Positions 34,861 to 48,953 are shown, counted from the first letter of the stretch. The stretch is 64,000 nucleotides of DNA from Acridotheres tristis (GCA_037013685.1 CM072887.1:93330347-93394346), one strand, 5' to 3'. The notes: generated by a model not told the origin, from the sequence alone. Translations and numbers: made by a program.

Positions 34861-37800
34861 CCAGCTGACCATTCTTTACTATGGCTTGAATTTTAGCTTT
34901 GACACCAGCAATCCTTCCTGTTTGCTGTTAAAGTGTGGTATCATACACTTCACTATTGGTACTGTAAAGCTCACTGCATGCATAATGTCCTGGTTTGTCC
35001 TAGGGGTAGGACTGAATCGCTGGAAAGATTATTCATAGTAACTTTGCCCCTAGTATCCCATAAAAGGCATAAATAGCAACTACAGGCTACTTCTCTGACA
35101 AAGTTTTAATTCACTTGCCTTCATGGTTTACAAAGAAGTATACATCCTAAACCCCTAGATTTTTTTCAGTTAGCAAAAGCAAGGAAATATTCTCTTGCTT
35201 GTGATATCTATCACATATTGCTCACTTTCATGAGGATAGTAAGATCTGACATAGTATCTCCGCAAATAGGGGCAATATAAATCAATATTTGGTAGTCTGA
35301 TAGCATATTAGTGCTTGTATATACTGCTTATCCCAGTCAATACTTCTTTCATCAATCAACTGCTCTTCCTTTCTATCGCTTATGTGTTCTTTATAGCATG
35401 CCTCTATGATGCAATTAAGGTTTTCCCTCCCAGGTGAAAATAATTACACTGAGATATGTAACATCTAATAATGTACAGCAAGAGAAGCTCAAATATTGAG
35501 GATGTGATTTCTGCCTAAAGTGATCCCTAATTCTGCTTAGATTCTACAGATAGTTGAAAAATGCTGTGACTTGCTGAACTTCAGCCGCATAAATTACATC
35601 TGGTTTCTTTTTGTCACCAACTTGACAGAATCATAAGCCATAACAAACTCACCTGTCACACCGTACTAGCTGAATGCTAATCAAGGTGCAAGAAATACTG
35701 AAAGAAAAGCAATACAATTTTAATTGCACAGCCTGCTTTGGCTGCAGCAGTGGAATGTCTGTGTTAAGACAGTGCTTATTATACCATATCACATTTTAAT
35801 TTTAAAAAAATCTTACTTGAGGCTGTTAAGATATTAATAGTCTTGTCAACAAGCTTTTTGGATAGAAAAAATTTTAATTTCTGAACATGGCTGTTTGACA
35901 AAGGCAAAAATTGCCAAGTGTGAAAAACCAATGGAGGCCTTACTATCCTGTGTAACATCAGTCTCTGGTATCCATATTCATGTTTGATCTTCAGCTGCAA
36001 GCTTCTCTGTGCAGTCCTTTTTGGTACATATTCACTGCTCAGTAGAGGATATAGATATTATTATCAACATTGTGCTGAAATCTTTTTAAAAGGATCCACA
36101 GTTTCATAAAGAACGTGAATTACAGTAATATATAAAAACTTCCCAGAGAAACACTGTTTCCTTGCTCATTTTGCCCAAGCCAAACACAGGGACATGCCCC
36201 TCATGAAGGATAGGTAGCTATATGTCACTGCTGTCCTTGCTGTCTATATTCTCCAACCCCTTTTGCATGTTCGTTTTTCTCCACTATATTTCACTTGATT
36301 TCTAATCTCACTCATTATTCAAGATTGTAGAGCACAAGAGAGTCCTTAACAGCAACATTTCACTGTAGGGGAGCTCAGAGACCTTGGAAAGCAAGTGCCC
36401 AGGGGCAAAGAGGTGGATAAGAAAAGGGGCCAGAGGTAAGACTGCCACCACAGACCCCAAAACTCTACCCTTCACACAGAACAGGTATCTCAGATATTGA
36501 AACACTGCACAGTCTGTCTGGTAAATCTCCCATCAGTCTCATATTCACGGAACTGCAATCCTCGTGGAAGTGATCACAAAGATGCTACAACTACTTAGTT
36601 TGTCTTCAGTTGTTGTTTGTGCAGGGTGAGACTGAAAAAAATTTCATCTTATTAACAGAATTCAAATTGAGGAAATTTTTCATCTTTCAAGATAGCCCAA
36701 AAACCAATTAAAATAAAATAACAGCTAAGATTTGGTCATTACAGAGAGTTTTTAATCCTGTCTTCAGAAAAAAAATCCTTTTAAATTCTTCTGGCAACAA
36801 TAAATTTAATTTTGATGTCTGCACTACCTTTTTCAATAGCAACTGATACTTTTTTTCTTTAAAAAGTGATGAAATATCATGCACCCTGTCATAATAAGTC
36901 CACAGAGATATCTTTCTGCACACACTTCTTAATTTTACCTTAATTATTTTATTGAAGATATAATACTAATGGATTTGAAATGAGAGCGGGCAGTGGATAT
37001 TCCTAAAATTCATATGAATATTACATTTGCACTGAATGGAAAAATTTCATACACTTGTATCCATTTTGCTCACATTTGCAATATTATTGTATGTGATATG
37101 CAAGCTGGACTATACATTAGGACATATTATCTATTTGTTGTGAAAATAGTTGCAAATTCCTTCAACAGCACTAGAAGTGTAGCATGTCATTGTTTCTGCA
37201 TGATGAGAATATATTTTTGGGAGTGCAACTCACTGTTGGTTTTGAAAGTTAAAAGAAAGATTCTTCCTATCTTTCTCTAAAAGCATTCATGTTGAACTGT
37301 CAGGAAAGATTACTGTCCAGAACTGAGCTGCTGTGTCATTTATTCTCTGCAGATATAGCATAATATTTGGCTGTTAAAAAAAGACAGAGATTCTGGAGAT
37401 GGAGCATTAACTTTGCTTTAAATGTGTTTTGGCATTCATTTTTCTTCCTCAAGCTTGTTTTTCCTGGGAAAAACAGAAACAGAGCTGAACATTCTTAGAA
37501 TTTTTTTACTGATAATAAGCACTATTATAAAAATAGAAGAATATTAGTAATTCAATCAAGGACTGATATATAATAAATAAATAGTTTTAATTATTTTAGA
37601 CAAAAATATATTCCATTTTATATGGTATATCATGAAAGTTATCGTAGAGTATTATCATGCAAGCATAGTTCATCTCTTGTATCAAACAAAATTAGCACCT
37701 TTTCTGGCAAAGAAGTTCAGAATTAAAATATTTTAATGTATTCACTGTGTGGCTTGAAATCATTTATAGAATCTAAATGAATTTAAAAGTTCCTAAATAT

Positions 37801-39762
37801 GAATAATCAGGTTTTTTCCATTAGTTTTTTTTCTCATTAGGCTTGGTTTATATTTTTCTTTAAAGACAGTAACAAAAAATGAATCATCCAGCAATGTATC
37901 TCCCATGTTATATTACAGCCACATTACTGGAAAATATAATTTAAGAGAAGTTGTAACAACTCTAATAAAATAAATTTTAATTTAAAAGGTCATATAGCAT
38001 ACCTAATACCCTTTCTAAACAATCTAGACTATTTATTTAAATGGAATTCTGCTCCTGGAAACCTGTGAGAAGATATTTGCTATTAAATTATAGTAAATTA
38101 TTTTCAATACCATTTCTAAATTTCCACACTTGGTTAAGTGTTCTCTACACATGGATGCAGGTTTTCCCTGGCTCTTCACAGGTTTTAGGAGCCAGACAGA
38201 ATATGAAATACTGAACACTGAACATTGAAGAGCTGCTGAAAGAATTAATGGATTTTCAGAAAAAGTGGGGTGAAAATCCTCATGATCCCAGTTAAATCTA
38301 ACTCAACTGAAAAGCTGTCAGCAGAATGGAAGATGAATAAATGAGGTGTTTTCTCCAAGTCCCACAGTAAGCCAAAAGAAGAGTCACTAGAACTCCACAA
38401 CCCTGCACTAAATCTAGGTGCTTAACGTATAACAAAGTTTGATCTTTATTCCTAAAGATATCTTCCTCCTTTGTGCTGAAACCAACTTGAATAAAAGACT
38501 AGGAGATACTTGTTTAAATTACTGAGACTCTCTTTCTCTGGTAAATAAAGCATGTAATTTGGAAAGTCAATATTTACTAAAAGTTTTCACCATGCAGTCA
38601 CACATTAAATGACTTAGCTCTTTGAATTTCATTTTCTACCAACAATAAAGCATAGCTGTCATCATAAAATTCAGGTACTTTCCAGAGGAAATACCTTTAC
38701 ACCTTGTTCAGCCATAACCTGAATATTATAAGCTGGTGACTGCTGATGAGCTGCAATGTTATCCAGGGTACTATAAGTTCTCTTTATTGCTCTGCATATG
38801 CTGTTATTCAAGTGCAAATCTATCTACTATTTAAACCTCATCCTTTGTATTCTACCAGTTTTCAAGAAAACAAAACAGAATAAAAACCCCACGATTATTT
38901 CTAGTTTATTATATTGCTTATGCAAACATGAAATGAAAAGTCGTGGAAATTTTTTTCATCTATTCAGCAAGGTCCTACACTTCAAGAATTTCAATAACCT
39001 GGACAACTATCCAGAATCTGAAGTGCTCATTATATCTGATCTTCAGGGATCTTCATCATTATGGAAAGCTTTTCTATTTTTTTTTCTTTGAAACTTGTAT
39101 GATTACAAGTCATGTAATGTTTCATTAGCCATACTAATATTTCATAGTCATGTTTCACTATATATTGTATTTCAATAAATACTTCATAAAGTCTTTGAAC
39201 GTGAAACAAGTTATTCTTTGCCATAAAACTTTTTAACTTTAACTTTTTGTCTCAGCTTTTCTACAGCAACAGAACTTTATAGAAACTTCGTCAGTACTCC
39301 TGTCCACACTCTCAGCTCTTTAATCCCAGAAAAGTGTAAGTGCATCTGTTTTCCATTGTCTCTTGCCCTTCAAATTTCTGTTGCTGTCCAAAAAGCTCTA
39401 CTAGCTCTCCAAGTAATCTACTTGCATCTAGACATATCGGCACTTACAGTGACCCCTCACTTTGAACTGCCATACAGCAGGACCATCCAGCATCCCACAA
39501 ATGATGATCACCAAAAGGACACAAATCCCAATACAGGGGCAGAACCATGATTCTGAATGCTCTGCTCCTCTCAGACTCCAGGAAGTCATGACAGAGACCA
39601 GATACAGACTTAAGCCATGTGTCAATATCAACAAACTTTGGCTCTGAAACATGCATATTATTGGACAAATTTGTGAAATAACCCCCTGAAAACTTAGCAT
39701 GTGTGTTTTAGGAATCTCTAACCCCTGTGTGAATAGATACTATAAAAACATATTTTCTGCAG

Positions 39763-40085
39763 TGTTGTGTGTTAACCCCAGCTGGTAGCTCAGCCCTGTA
39801 CATCTGCTCTCTCCTCCCATAGTGGGATGAGGGAGAGAATCAGAAAGGAAAATGTGACAAAACTCACGGGTCAAGATAAAGACAGTGCAATAAGTAAAAC
39901 AGAAGCTGTGTGTGCATGCAAAACAAGGAATTCATACACCACTTTCCCATGGGCAGGCAGGTGTTCAGCCAAGCCCAGGAAAGCAGGGCTCTAGCACATG
40001 TAGGTGGTGACTCACAAAACAAATGCCATTGCTCTGAACATTCCCCACCTTCCTCCCTCTTGTCTATGGGATATCCCTTTAACAC
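39763..40085 (-). mobile_element. Avian endogenous retrovirus LTR, 3' portion
   Basis: The reverse complement of the left edge reads TGGGGTTAACACACAACA, the 3' end of a common avian LTR that finishes in CA. Moving right are further landmarks of the same LTR read antisense: AGTGGGATGAGGGAGAGAAT, a CTCACGGGTCAAGATAAAGA stretch, AAAACAAGGAATTCATACAC, CCATGGGCAGGCAGGTGTTC, GGAAAGCAGGGCTC, and GGATATCCCTTT. Similarity stops at about 40085, so the 5' part of the LTR is absent. No gag, pol or env sequence lies next to it, so it is a truncated solo-LTR remnant. The exact ERV family name is not certain from sequence alone. Confidence 0.75.
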
Positions 40086-43000
40086 TGGAGTTGCTACAAT
40101 AGGTTCATTATAATATATAATGACAGAAATAAAGTGTCTTGAACCTGTTCTAGCAAAGCCCTTGGATCTACACTTTACAGTACTAAAGACACATGTAAGA
40201 AACTTTCCCATAAAAAAGTATGAAGTTCAACACTGACAAATATTTTTTCAACCTATATATGTTTGATATTTTTCATTATCTATACAATTCAATATCTATA
40301 CAATCAGTGGTGCTATACTGCAACAGAAACAAATCAAGGGTTGCTTTTTCAGTAAGTATAATACAAGATATATATCTGATTATATTGTGCAGGATGGTCC
40401 AGTTTGGATCTAAATAACATACATTTTTCTAAATTTTTCTCTGAAAATGAGGCAGTTGAAACCACCAAACCATATTTTGCTTTGTACTTTTACTCATTTT
40501 CCTGTGGCAAGCCAAAATTGAATTTCAGGACAGTATTCCCCAATCAAGAGCAAATTTTTCATGCCTCATTTTATCAGAGAAAAAAGTTTAAAATCCCATA
40601 GCCAACCAAAAACTGAGCAAAGATGCTGAGAAAAGATATAAAAAAAATTATATAGGGATTATTATTTACTGTATCTTATGCACTCCTTTTAGTGGGACTA
40701 ATCTTGGTTTTCTTAACTTATCGGGTAAGTAGGAAGATACTGTTACCTCTTCAATTTTACATATTTATTCTCTAAGTTTATAGCAAAACCGTGGGCTTAC
40801 CATGTTTCAGAAGACTAAGTTAAGAGTAGGTTTGCACACAAAATGAGATTCAGTTCAAATTCAACAAATCATTTGTTGAAAGGCTCCAAGATTGCCCTGC
40901 ATTGTGTTGAACTGTCTTTATGCATATGCATTTCACTCTGATCCTAGCAAATAAAATTTATATGTGAATGTTATCAAATAGAAAACCTGGAATTTTGCTG
41001 TTCATATTTTTTTCAAAATGTCATTAGGGTCTCATCTATATAATCCTTGTTAATTCTTTGCTTATAATTTTTTTAATTTGACCATTATTTCAGCTATAAA
41101 TATTAACCAAATTTAAATTAGTGAAGGTTTTGAAGGACAGTGACAAGTAAAATATGTAGATATAAAAACAAAACAAAAAGTATGCAAATTGTAAAGTCTT
41201 TTGTAATATATCTGACATTATTTCTATTATTATCCACACTGTGTCTAATACCTCTGTTCTTGGCTATATCAAGAAATAGGATTCTCGTCTCTGTTTGTGC
41301 TCCATCCTCATTTTCCTCTGAAAAGACATAAATAAAGCATCAGTTCAGCAAATCTCGTGTTCTTTTATCCTTTCTATCCCTTTTCAGCTACAATTTCAAT
41401 GCAGCAATTTTCATTTTATCTTCAGTCTCCTGTAAATATATTTGCAGAACAATTTACTATTAGCTGAAAAGCACTCTGCAACTCAATGAAAGTGCATTTT
41501 TGTGTCCCTGATTATCCTTTTAGTATTTTTCTGATCAGTTTTATGTTTACTTAGCAGATAGCATGTAGTTTGAAAATCTTACATTAATATTTTATTCTGA
41601 GGTCAAAAGCTCTGCTACCCTGGATTCAGGATTTAAACTCAACTCTTTCAATCTATAACTCTTTGAGGGAATAACAGCAGTATTATCATTAAAAATAAAT
41701 ATATATTATATATAATTTTAAAATTTTTAAAGTATCATCTATTTGTATGTGTAAACATTCATGTAGCCATTATAATCTCATTATTTATCTGATTCCCAAC
41801 TATTTAAACAGAACAACATATCTAGCTGAATTTCTCCTCTTGTTTCTCTTCTGAAAGAGACACAGCTCAATGGACATGGCAGGAAGTTACAAAGGGAAAA
41901 TAAGAAAAAGAAATAAATGTCGGTTTTATTATAGTACATGTGAAAATTTAAGTGATTCTTTTCTGCTGCACCAGTGGGCATCAATTCTTGTCCAAAATGA
42001 AAACTCAGTTCTCAGAAGAACATGAGCCTCCCAGGACTGGCTGACCTCTCCAGCTGTGCCAACAAATAGAGCTGAATGGAAAGAGAAGTGATCTCTGAAG
42101 TTGTGAGGGACTGGCTCAAGAAGAACTCAATCTTTGAACTGCATTTTACAGATATATTTCCTTCTTTGTTACATTCATTCCATTTTTGGAAGCGGTGCTA
42201 TTTTTTGATCTGGAAATTCAAGAATAGCTCTGAAGAATCATCCTATGTAGTCCAGGAATTCACATTTCAAGGAAAAAAAAAATTACTCAAAACCCCCCAA
42301 GCCAAAACTCAAACCCAACATCAAAACCCGATTCCAAAACATAACAAACACCAAACATGCCAAAGATATGGTGGCGTCAACTTTTTAATTGATCTAATGT
42401 ACAGTTAAAGATATCTTAGGAAAGACTTCTTGTGCTATAAACTTTAACTGTGTAGTTTTGAGAAGTTCAAAATTACTGCATAAATACCTGCAATACAAAA
42501 AATAGTATCTGTTTATCATGCTAAACTTTCCTCATATACCACAGTCACAACAATTTTAACAGTTTTTGCCTAAAGATTTGGGATATTTAAGTTTCATTCT
42601 CTGTGTGTAAATTGGATTGGTCAAATGCAGGATGAACTAATTCACTAATATTATACAAAAGAAATATCCTACTGTTATACGCTAGCTCATATGAGTTGTT
42701 ATATATGACTAGTTATTTATTCATGAAAATATTCATAAATCCTTAAAGGATTACAAAGTTAAGCATAAACAAGGGCATGTCAAAAATACGCTCTGGCTAT
42801 TTTTTGTTTTCCTTCACTATTTGCCACTAATTATTCTCTATTTTTTAAAGAGTTTCAGTCATCTAACTAAATAAACAATATACAATTTGATTTATGAGGC
42901 ATATCACACTCACTGAGTAGTCAATATAAATAGTTTGTAAAGAATACATAGCTGGAAATTTTTTGAGAAGTCCTTCATTTTGCCTGTCTGAATAATGAAT

Positions 43001-45617
43001 ACATCAGCCAGAAAGAGAAGGCATTTTTGCATAATCTTTATAAACAGGAACAAAAAAAGCAGACCTAAATACAGCCAAGAAATGGTTTATAAATTAGAAT
43101 AATTTAACCAGGAGCACTAATGATACTTGAAGGATTGCAGCATATGGTAATTCAGTGGTGTTCCCCTCAGTATTACATTTGTCTGTTCAAACACTGTCAG
43201 AACTCTTTATCATGTATAGATGCACAAATTTGTGTGGATATATAAATTCAGAACATATTCATGGAATATATATACCTTCAGCTTTTATTAGCTATTTTCA
43301 TTTCATTTGTAATTTTTCTTTTTGCCTTTTCACATCTTCAGAGAATTTCTACCTAAGAGCCTACAAAGCTCTGGTTACAAACTGTTATTCATTAAGAACT
43401 CCAATAATAAAGTTCTTGAATTTATGTGAGCATATTTTTAAACCTCTGTATTATAGACAGTGTAAGTCAGCAGTAAAGGCAGAGAGAATGCCATAAATTA
43501 TTGATGAGGGTGATGATGATGAGCAGGAGCTGAAGCTCTTGTAAGCTAAGCTACCTTCAGAGTTTCTGTTTGTCTTCTGATGGGCATTAGAATAAAAAAC
43601 ATTAATTATCTACACATAGCAGAGCATAGCTCATATTATTTCATCCTTATGCTTCCCATACAGCCAGTTTCAAGAGCTGTTGCATACAGTAAGGCATAAG
43701 TTCCTTTATCTGGCCCCACCATTCATTTTACTTCCACTGTTCTTGGTTATTATCCTTTATTTCTATCAATGCTTCTAAAATACCCTTGTCCTATGAAAAC
43801 TGTTGAAGAAATTGCAAAAAACCAAACTACTGCAACCTATGGAAAAAGCCAAACTTGCTATTCAAAGGCAATCTAGATTTCTGATTTCTTCAATTACTTT
43901 GAATTATTATCATTTTTCCAATTATTCTGGGAATGCATATATTTCTAGAAATACAATTAAAAAATATAAATTATTTTTAAAGTCTTTCAGGAAGCCTTTC
44001 TATTTTTTTCTTCTATTATTAACTTCTACTTAGATTTGCTTATTATTTCAACCTAAATAGTGATATATCAGCAGCTCACCACTCTACTGCATCAAATTTG
44101 CCATTTCCTGTTTTATTTTCCTCATCCTGTCAGTAAATTCTGAAATGTGGTATTTCAAACCCCTGATGAATTTCCAATTCAGTGTCCCTGTCATTCTAAC
44201 ATTAATCTCATACAGTGCTTATCTTTGAAAACATGAAAAAAAGATGAAAGAGAAAAAGACATTAGAATTTTTTTAATATATTATGTTATGCCACACAAGC
44301 ATAAGGCTTACAGTTTTACTGCTGTCCTTAGTGATGAAACAGAATCATGTCTTCGACTCTCCTTGTTTCCACAGTTATCTGCCTTAGGGATTTTGTTCAA
44401 TTTTATTTTTAAAAGTGTTAAGCTTTCACTAATGATTTTTCAAATTCTAACCTGTTTCTGTCAGCTGGAACGCAAATCAGCTCTTAAAGGGTTTCTAGTT
44501 AAGACCCGCCAAAGGTTGGGCTCTTATTGGTTTGCTGTTATGTGACCTCAATTCAGCAAAACACTTCAAGTAATTACCAATGTCCTGCATAGACACAGAC
44601 ATATGGAGTGACTGAGACTACATGCATGTCTGAAATCAGAGACCAACACCAATCCAGCACAAAATTAGGTGTATTTGAAGAAATCTTCTGGAAAGAGCAC
44701 TCCTTTTTCAAAGGCAAATTAAAATTTCAAGAATTCCACTCTCGTTTTTATTTTCTTGGGAAATTTTTCAAAGCAAAGGTACAAACTTTGCTGTGTAAAA
44801 CTTGGTGGTAGGATTAGAGTTTGGAACTGCTGATGCTTTTATAGATATTCTGTTCTTGACATACACAGGACATTTTTTTAATTGAATCGTTACATAAAAT
44901 TATACATTTGGCTTTTTCTGCATCAATTCTTCAGAAATTCACAAAGCCCTATAACTTTGGGCAATTTATGGAAAGTAAAAGTGGCTGGTGTGCAGAAATT
45001 GCTTTCCACTCGTGTTGGTGTTGTTTAAAGAATATGTGATAAAACTTCACTGCTTGTTGCTTTTAGTATTCATATTGTGGTGGCACTGTGCAACTCTTAC
45101 CAGAAAAAAGGCCCTCCTATATCAAGAGTATATTCTAGAGCCATGCTTCAATTATGTCCCTTAAAGAGCCAAAAAGAGAGAACACAGATATCCACCTCTG
45201 AGTCTGTAGATTGGAAAGCACTGACCTCTGCAGGCAGTTTGTACCTCCAAATGAGGCACCTCTGGTGCTACCGTTAAGTTTGCAGGTGAGAGAAGATTCC
45301 TGATGCCATATGATGATGATGATGCTGTTATTTCAGTCACAGAGATTCTCTACTGAGCTATTTAAAACAAACGATAAATGAACAATTCAAAAAGACACTA
45401 GTTTTCAGTCTGGAATTAGGGTTGCTGACATCAATAGAGTGCTCATATTACTCAACATGTGAGGGGTTTTTTTGCATACAAAATTTTGTGATTTGTTAGA
45501 TTTCAATTGTTTGTGGCATTAACATAGGATCAGGAAAGGTTTTGAAGAAAAAATACACTTTGAATTTGCTCATCAAAGGAATTTGTCTCAATGTGGATCT
45601 TCAATTTTGCAATACAA
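40086..45617. other. Unassigned AT-rich sequence
   Basis: About 5.5 kb without a recognised exon or transposon. It contains an A/C-rich tract at 42271-42358 (listed separately), AT-only sequence at about 41690-41730, and ATG trinucleotide runs at about 43510-43525 and 45310-45325. Open frames at 42076-42408, 43155-43496, 43803-44033, 44288-44545 and 44608-44811 have no domain features. Confidence 0.5.
42271..42358 (+). repeat. A/C-rich low-complexity tract
   Basis: The plus strand is dominated by A and C for nearly 90 bases (AAAACCCCCCAAGCC, CAAACCCAAC, CAAAACCCG and similar). It is the strand complement in character of the G/T-rich tracts at 13850-13900 and 18988-19100. Confidence 0.85.
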
Positions 45618-46250
45618 AATCACAGAATCATGGAATGGTTGAGGTTGGAAGAGGTTCTAGAGGTCAGCTTTTCTCACCCTTCTGCTTGAGCAGGACCATG
45701 TACAACCAGTTCCACAGGACCATGACCTGGCTTTTGAACATCTTCCAAGGAGGAAGACTGCACAACCTCTTTGGGCAACCTGTGACAGTGCTAGATCACC
45801 CTCACAGTAATAAAGTGTTTTCTGATGTTCTGATGCCCACACTGATGTGTTCTGATGTGCCCACTACTGGGGCTGATGTCAGGAGGCACCACTGGAAACA
45901 GGCTGGCTCCATCCCCTCAGCTAATTATAGACATTAATTAGATCCCCCTGAGCCTTTTCTTCTCCAGGCTGAACAGTCCCAGCTCTCCCACCCTTCCCTC
46001 ACAAGACAGATACTCACATCCTTTCATCATCTTTGCAGCCCTTCAATGGACTCTTTCCAGTATATTTCTCTGCTGTGCTGGGGAGCCTGTAACTGGAGAC
46101 AGCACTCCAGGGCAGGCCTCACCAGTGCTGAATAAAGGAGAAGAATCACTTCTTGTGATTTGGTCACAATGTGGTGTCTAAGGCAGCCCAGATACCCTAA
46201 GCCTTCCTTGTGGCAAGGGCACACTGCTGGCTCCACCAGGACTCGTGACT
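45618..46250 (-). mobile_element. CR1 LINE, 3' fragment of about 630 bp
   Basis: The left edge has the CR1 terminal repeat in reverse (ATCACAGAATCATGGAATGG, then GTTGAGGTTGGAAGAGG). Rightward come the antisense 3' untranslated region, GGCTGGCTCCATCCCC, TTCTTCTCCAGGCTGAACAG, GCAGCCCTTCAATGG and GGAGACAGCACTCCAGGGC. On the minus strand the end of the reverse transcriptase is readable at 46027-46236, with SALVRPALECCLQLQAP. The 3' end is intact and the 5' end truncated. At about 45815-45880 the CR1 sequence is replaced or expanded by TTCTGATG-type repeats. Confidence 0.93.
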
Positions 46251-48908
46251 CTGGAACTTAGATATCCTTTTTTTCCCCCCATAATGAAAAATATGTCTTT
46301 GTTTTAAAATAAGTTTTAGGCTGGTGTAACATATTCCAGTATAGCAGCTTTAAATTACACTGGACTTCTTAGCAGTTAAAAATTATATGGTATAACTTCT
46401 GAATAAAAAAATGCTAAGGAGAGAAAGGGAGAAAGGAACTACTTTAAAGAAAGTCAGAAAGACCTGTAACATCCTGTGACCTAATTTGTGACATGGTCTA
46501 ATCTTATAAATTGACTGAATAAAAAGAAATTTAGTATATAATGCTCTCATCATGTTCAGCCTTCGGGCTGCATATTTTTTCATTAGATTAGAGACTTCTA
46601 CTCACTCAGAAGTAGCACTAGAGGAAATTCATTTTCATTAATAGATTTTGTGGCAAAGCTATACAAACTTTTCTATGCCAGATTTCAATTTATTTTTCCT
46701 TTTCCACTTTTCAACAAGCCAAAGCCCACTATTAAAATAAACAAGCATGTATATTCTCTCAATGAAGTGAATATTGACAAGTTATGTTCATAATAGTCAC
46801 ATATAATTCTCCTATTGGAGAAAAAAAGGTGCTCACCATCTGAAAACATGGGTTTGGTTTTCGACCTTCAGCATAAGGTTGTCTCTTGCCAGTTTATTAA
46901 CTTCACCTATGCTGACAAATTTAAAGGTGTTTCTATGGGACAGAACATCAAAACTGAGCAGGATGTCAGATCAAACAAAGCAACTGAAGACTAAGACAAA
47001 CAGCACCAATAGAATATCTACTTCCTTTTGATGCTAATAATAATACATATATAGCAACACTAGATATGAGAGTGATAAGTTTTGCATGTCAGGTTCTGAA
47101 TTAAGGCACATGCACAACTAATGGCTTTCTTATTTTCAGAGTACAGATGGCTCCACCTATTCTGCCAGTCATGGGCAGTAACTGGTCGCTACACGTGTTT
47201 TTTCTATACATGTTGAAGTAATACCCTAAAATCTATCCCATCCAACCCTAAAGATTTGGATTTTTGGAATGATCATAAATTGACCAGTTACAAGTTACGT
47301 TTTACCTTTAGGGCCTCTCATATTATCCTGCTCTTGTACTTCCATGGCCACCCTGTCCTTAGATTTTCCCTTTTGTAGTCTCTAGTTTTCCTTACATAGA
47401 CTTGAAGAGGTGAATTGCTGCAGACATAACTAATCTTTGATGAGCTTATTGTTGCTCAAGGGTCAGTGAATAGTTCACCTCACAGACACAGTGGACTCTT
47501 AGGATACAGTTGCTGGGAAAGCATCATGAGCTATTGGAATACGACTGGTATTTTAGTAAAATTGCTTTCTAAAGGAAGAAAGCTGCCATGGTTTGAAGTC
47601 AAGGTTCAGATCAAAATGAGAAACTGTATGCCAGTGGCTGAGCATAACTAACCTGAGAAACAGGTTATCAGAAGATTCATTACTGGCACATCTCCATGCT
47701 GGCTTTGAATACAGACAAAGCTAGTGCAGGCACATCTACTATAGAAACAACGTTCTCATACTCTAGAATTTTATTCTTTAGCAACCTGGAGTCAGAAACA
47801 GTTCTCTGAATATCTTCCACACTTTGCAGGTTCTTTAGATGTACTAATAACATCAGCAGGTATTTTGTCTCATAATAAGTGCACTTGAATTGTTCAATAT
47901 TGCTCCACCAATTGTTTTCGTGAAAGCATTGTACAAGCTGAATTTTTTACCTAATTTTTTTAGTTGAATTTCTTTTACATATATGAAAATGTAACTTCAT
48001 TGCGTATCTATTTTCCTCACAATGTTAATAGTGAAATATCAAATTAGGTACATTTTCTCTATATTTTTCTGGGCATTTATTAATGGACTTGATGTTTACT
48101 TGAATATTCAATACACTATAATATTCTGGGTCTTATTTAGCTGCTACTGGATAAAAGAATTAGGATCATTATGCAAGACGTTTAGCCCCAACAAAAGGTT
48201 TACTTCTCTGTGTACACTTCAATAACAGATGACAACGTGCCAATAACATGACATACATAAGGAGACAAAGCATTTAACATCATAATGGGGACAGTTCTTT
48301 AGCCTTCATCCATATGCTCCTCCATCCAAAAACTCTTAAATTGATCTTCTGGTGATTAAGGAATAATCACTATTGTATCACAGTCATCAGACTACCCTTC
48401 TAAAGTTGTCTTCTCGTGTTACTGCACAAAATAAAAGTCCATTAGGTGATTGCAGTGATCCTGACCAGAAAACCATTGTAAAAGCCTGATTTAGTGATCC
48501 ACAGAGAGTAAGTCTCTAGTGCCATTACAAAGTGTTGAGCTGCACAAATCCTATGGCTGCATGACACCTCAGCTGTCTCCTTGGAACAGACAAACCTGGG
48601 GGCAGCTCCCACTTGCTACCAGCAATTATGCCACCTCCATAGTCTTGCCTTTATCTAAAAGTGCAGAAGGAAGTTCTCCTGTTCTCCCCTCTCTTTTATG
48701 AATAATTTTGGTTTTTTTCCTAACAAAATTATGTAATACCTCAAATGACCAAAAGGGAGGAACCTGTCCCCTGGACAGGGTCTGCAGTGTGACATGGGAA
48801 AGTCCTCGTGGCGTCGGTCTGATGCTGCACAAACAGATGCCCAGCACCTAAAGTGGCATAAGATTGACTTGCTTTTTGTAGGAACTCTGCACCAACAGCA
48901 TGTTCTCG

Positions 48909-48953
48909 CTTTCTCTCTCCTCCTCTCTCCCTCCCCCTTCACCTCCACCCCAG
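48909..48953 (+). other. Strong pyrimidine tract ending in AG
   Basis: Thirty-two uninterrupted pyrimidines (48909-48940) are followed by a C-rich stretch ending in CCCAG at 48953, which looks like a 3' splice site. The frame downstream shows no convincing coding exon, so it may simply be C/T-rich low complexity. Confidence 0.35.

Larger units (their letters stand above)
31831..39762. other. Unassigned sequence
   Basis: About 8 kb with no named repeat. It holds a TATA-like hairpin (32540-32566) and an exon-like open segment (34639-34860), listed separately. The longest non-repeat open frame of the window (34082-34456, 124 codons, plus) is rich in Leu, Phe, Ser, Ile and Cys as expected for T-rich DNA, and has no family resemblance. 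Confidence 0.5.

Noticed and set aside
34986..35100. TGTCCTGGTTT, similar to the start of a common avian LTR, followed by CCATAAAAGGC
   Set aside because: Only 11 bases match and the following sequence does not continue like the LTR. No matching 3' end was found.
43155..43496. 113-codon plus-strand frame
   Set aside because: Composition is typical of chance T-rich sequence, with no domain, no splice context and no family resemblance.
45542..45937. 131-codon plus-strand frame, the second longest in the window
   Set aside because: Most of it is antisense CR1 3' sequence (45618 onward), so it is not a host gene.
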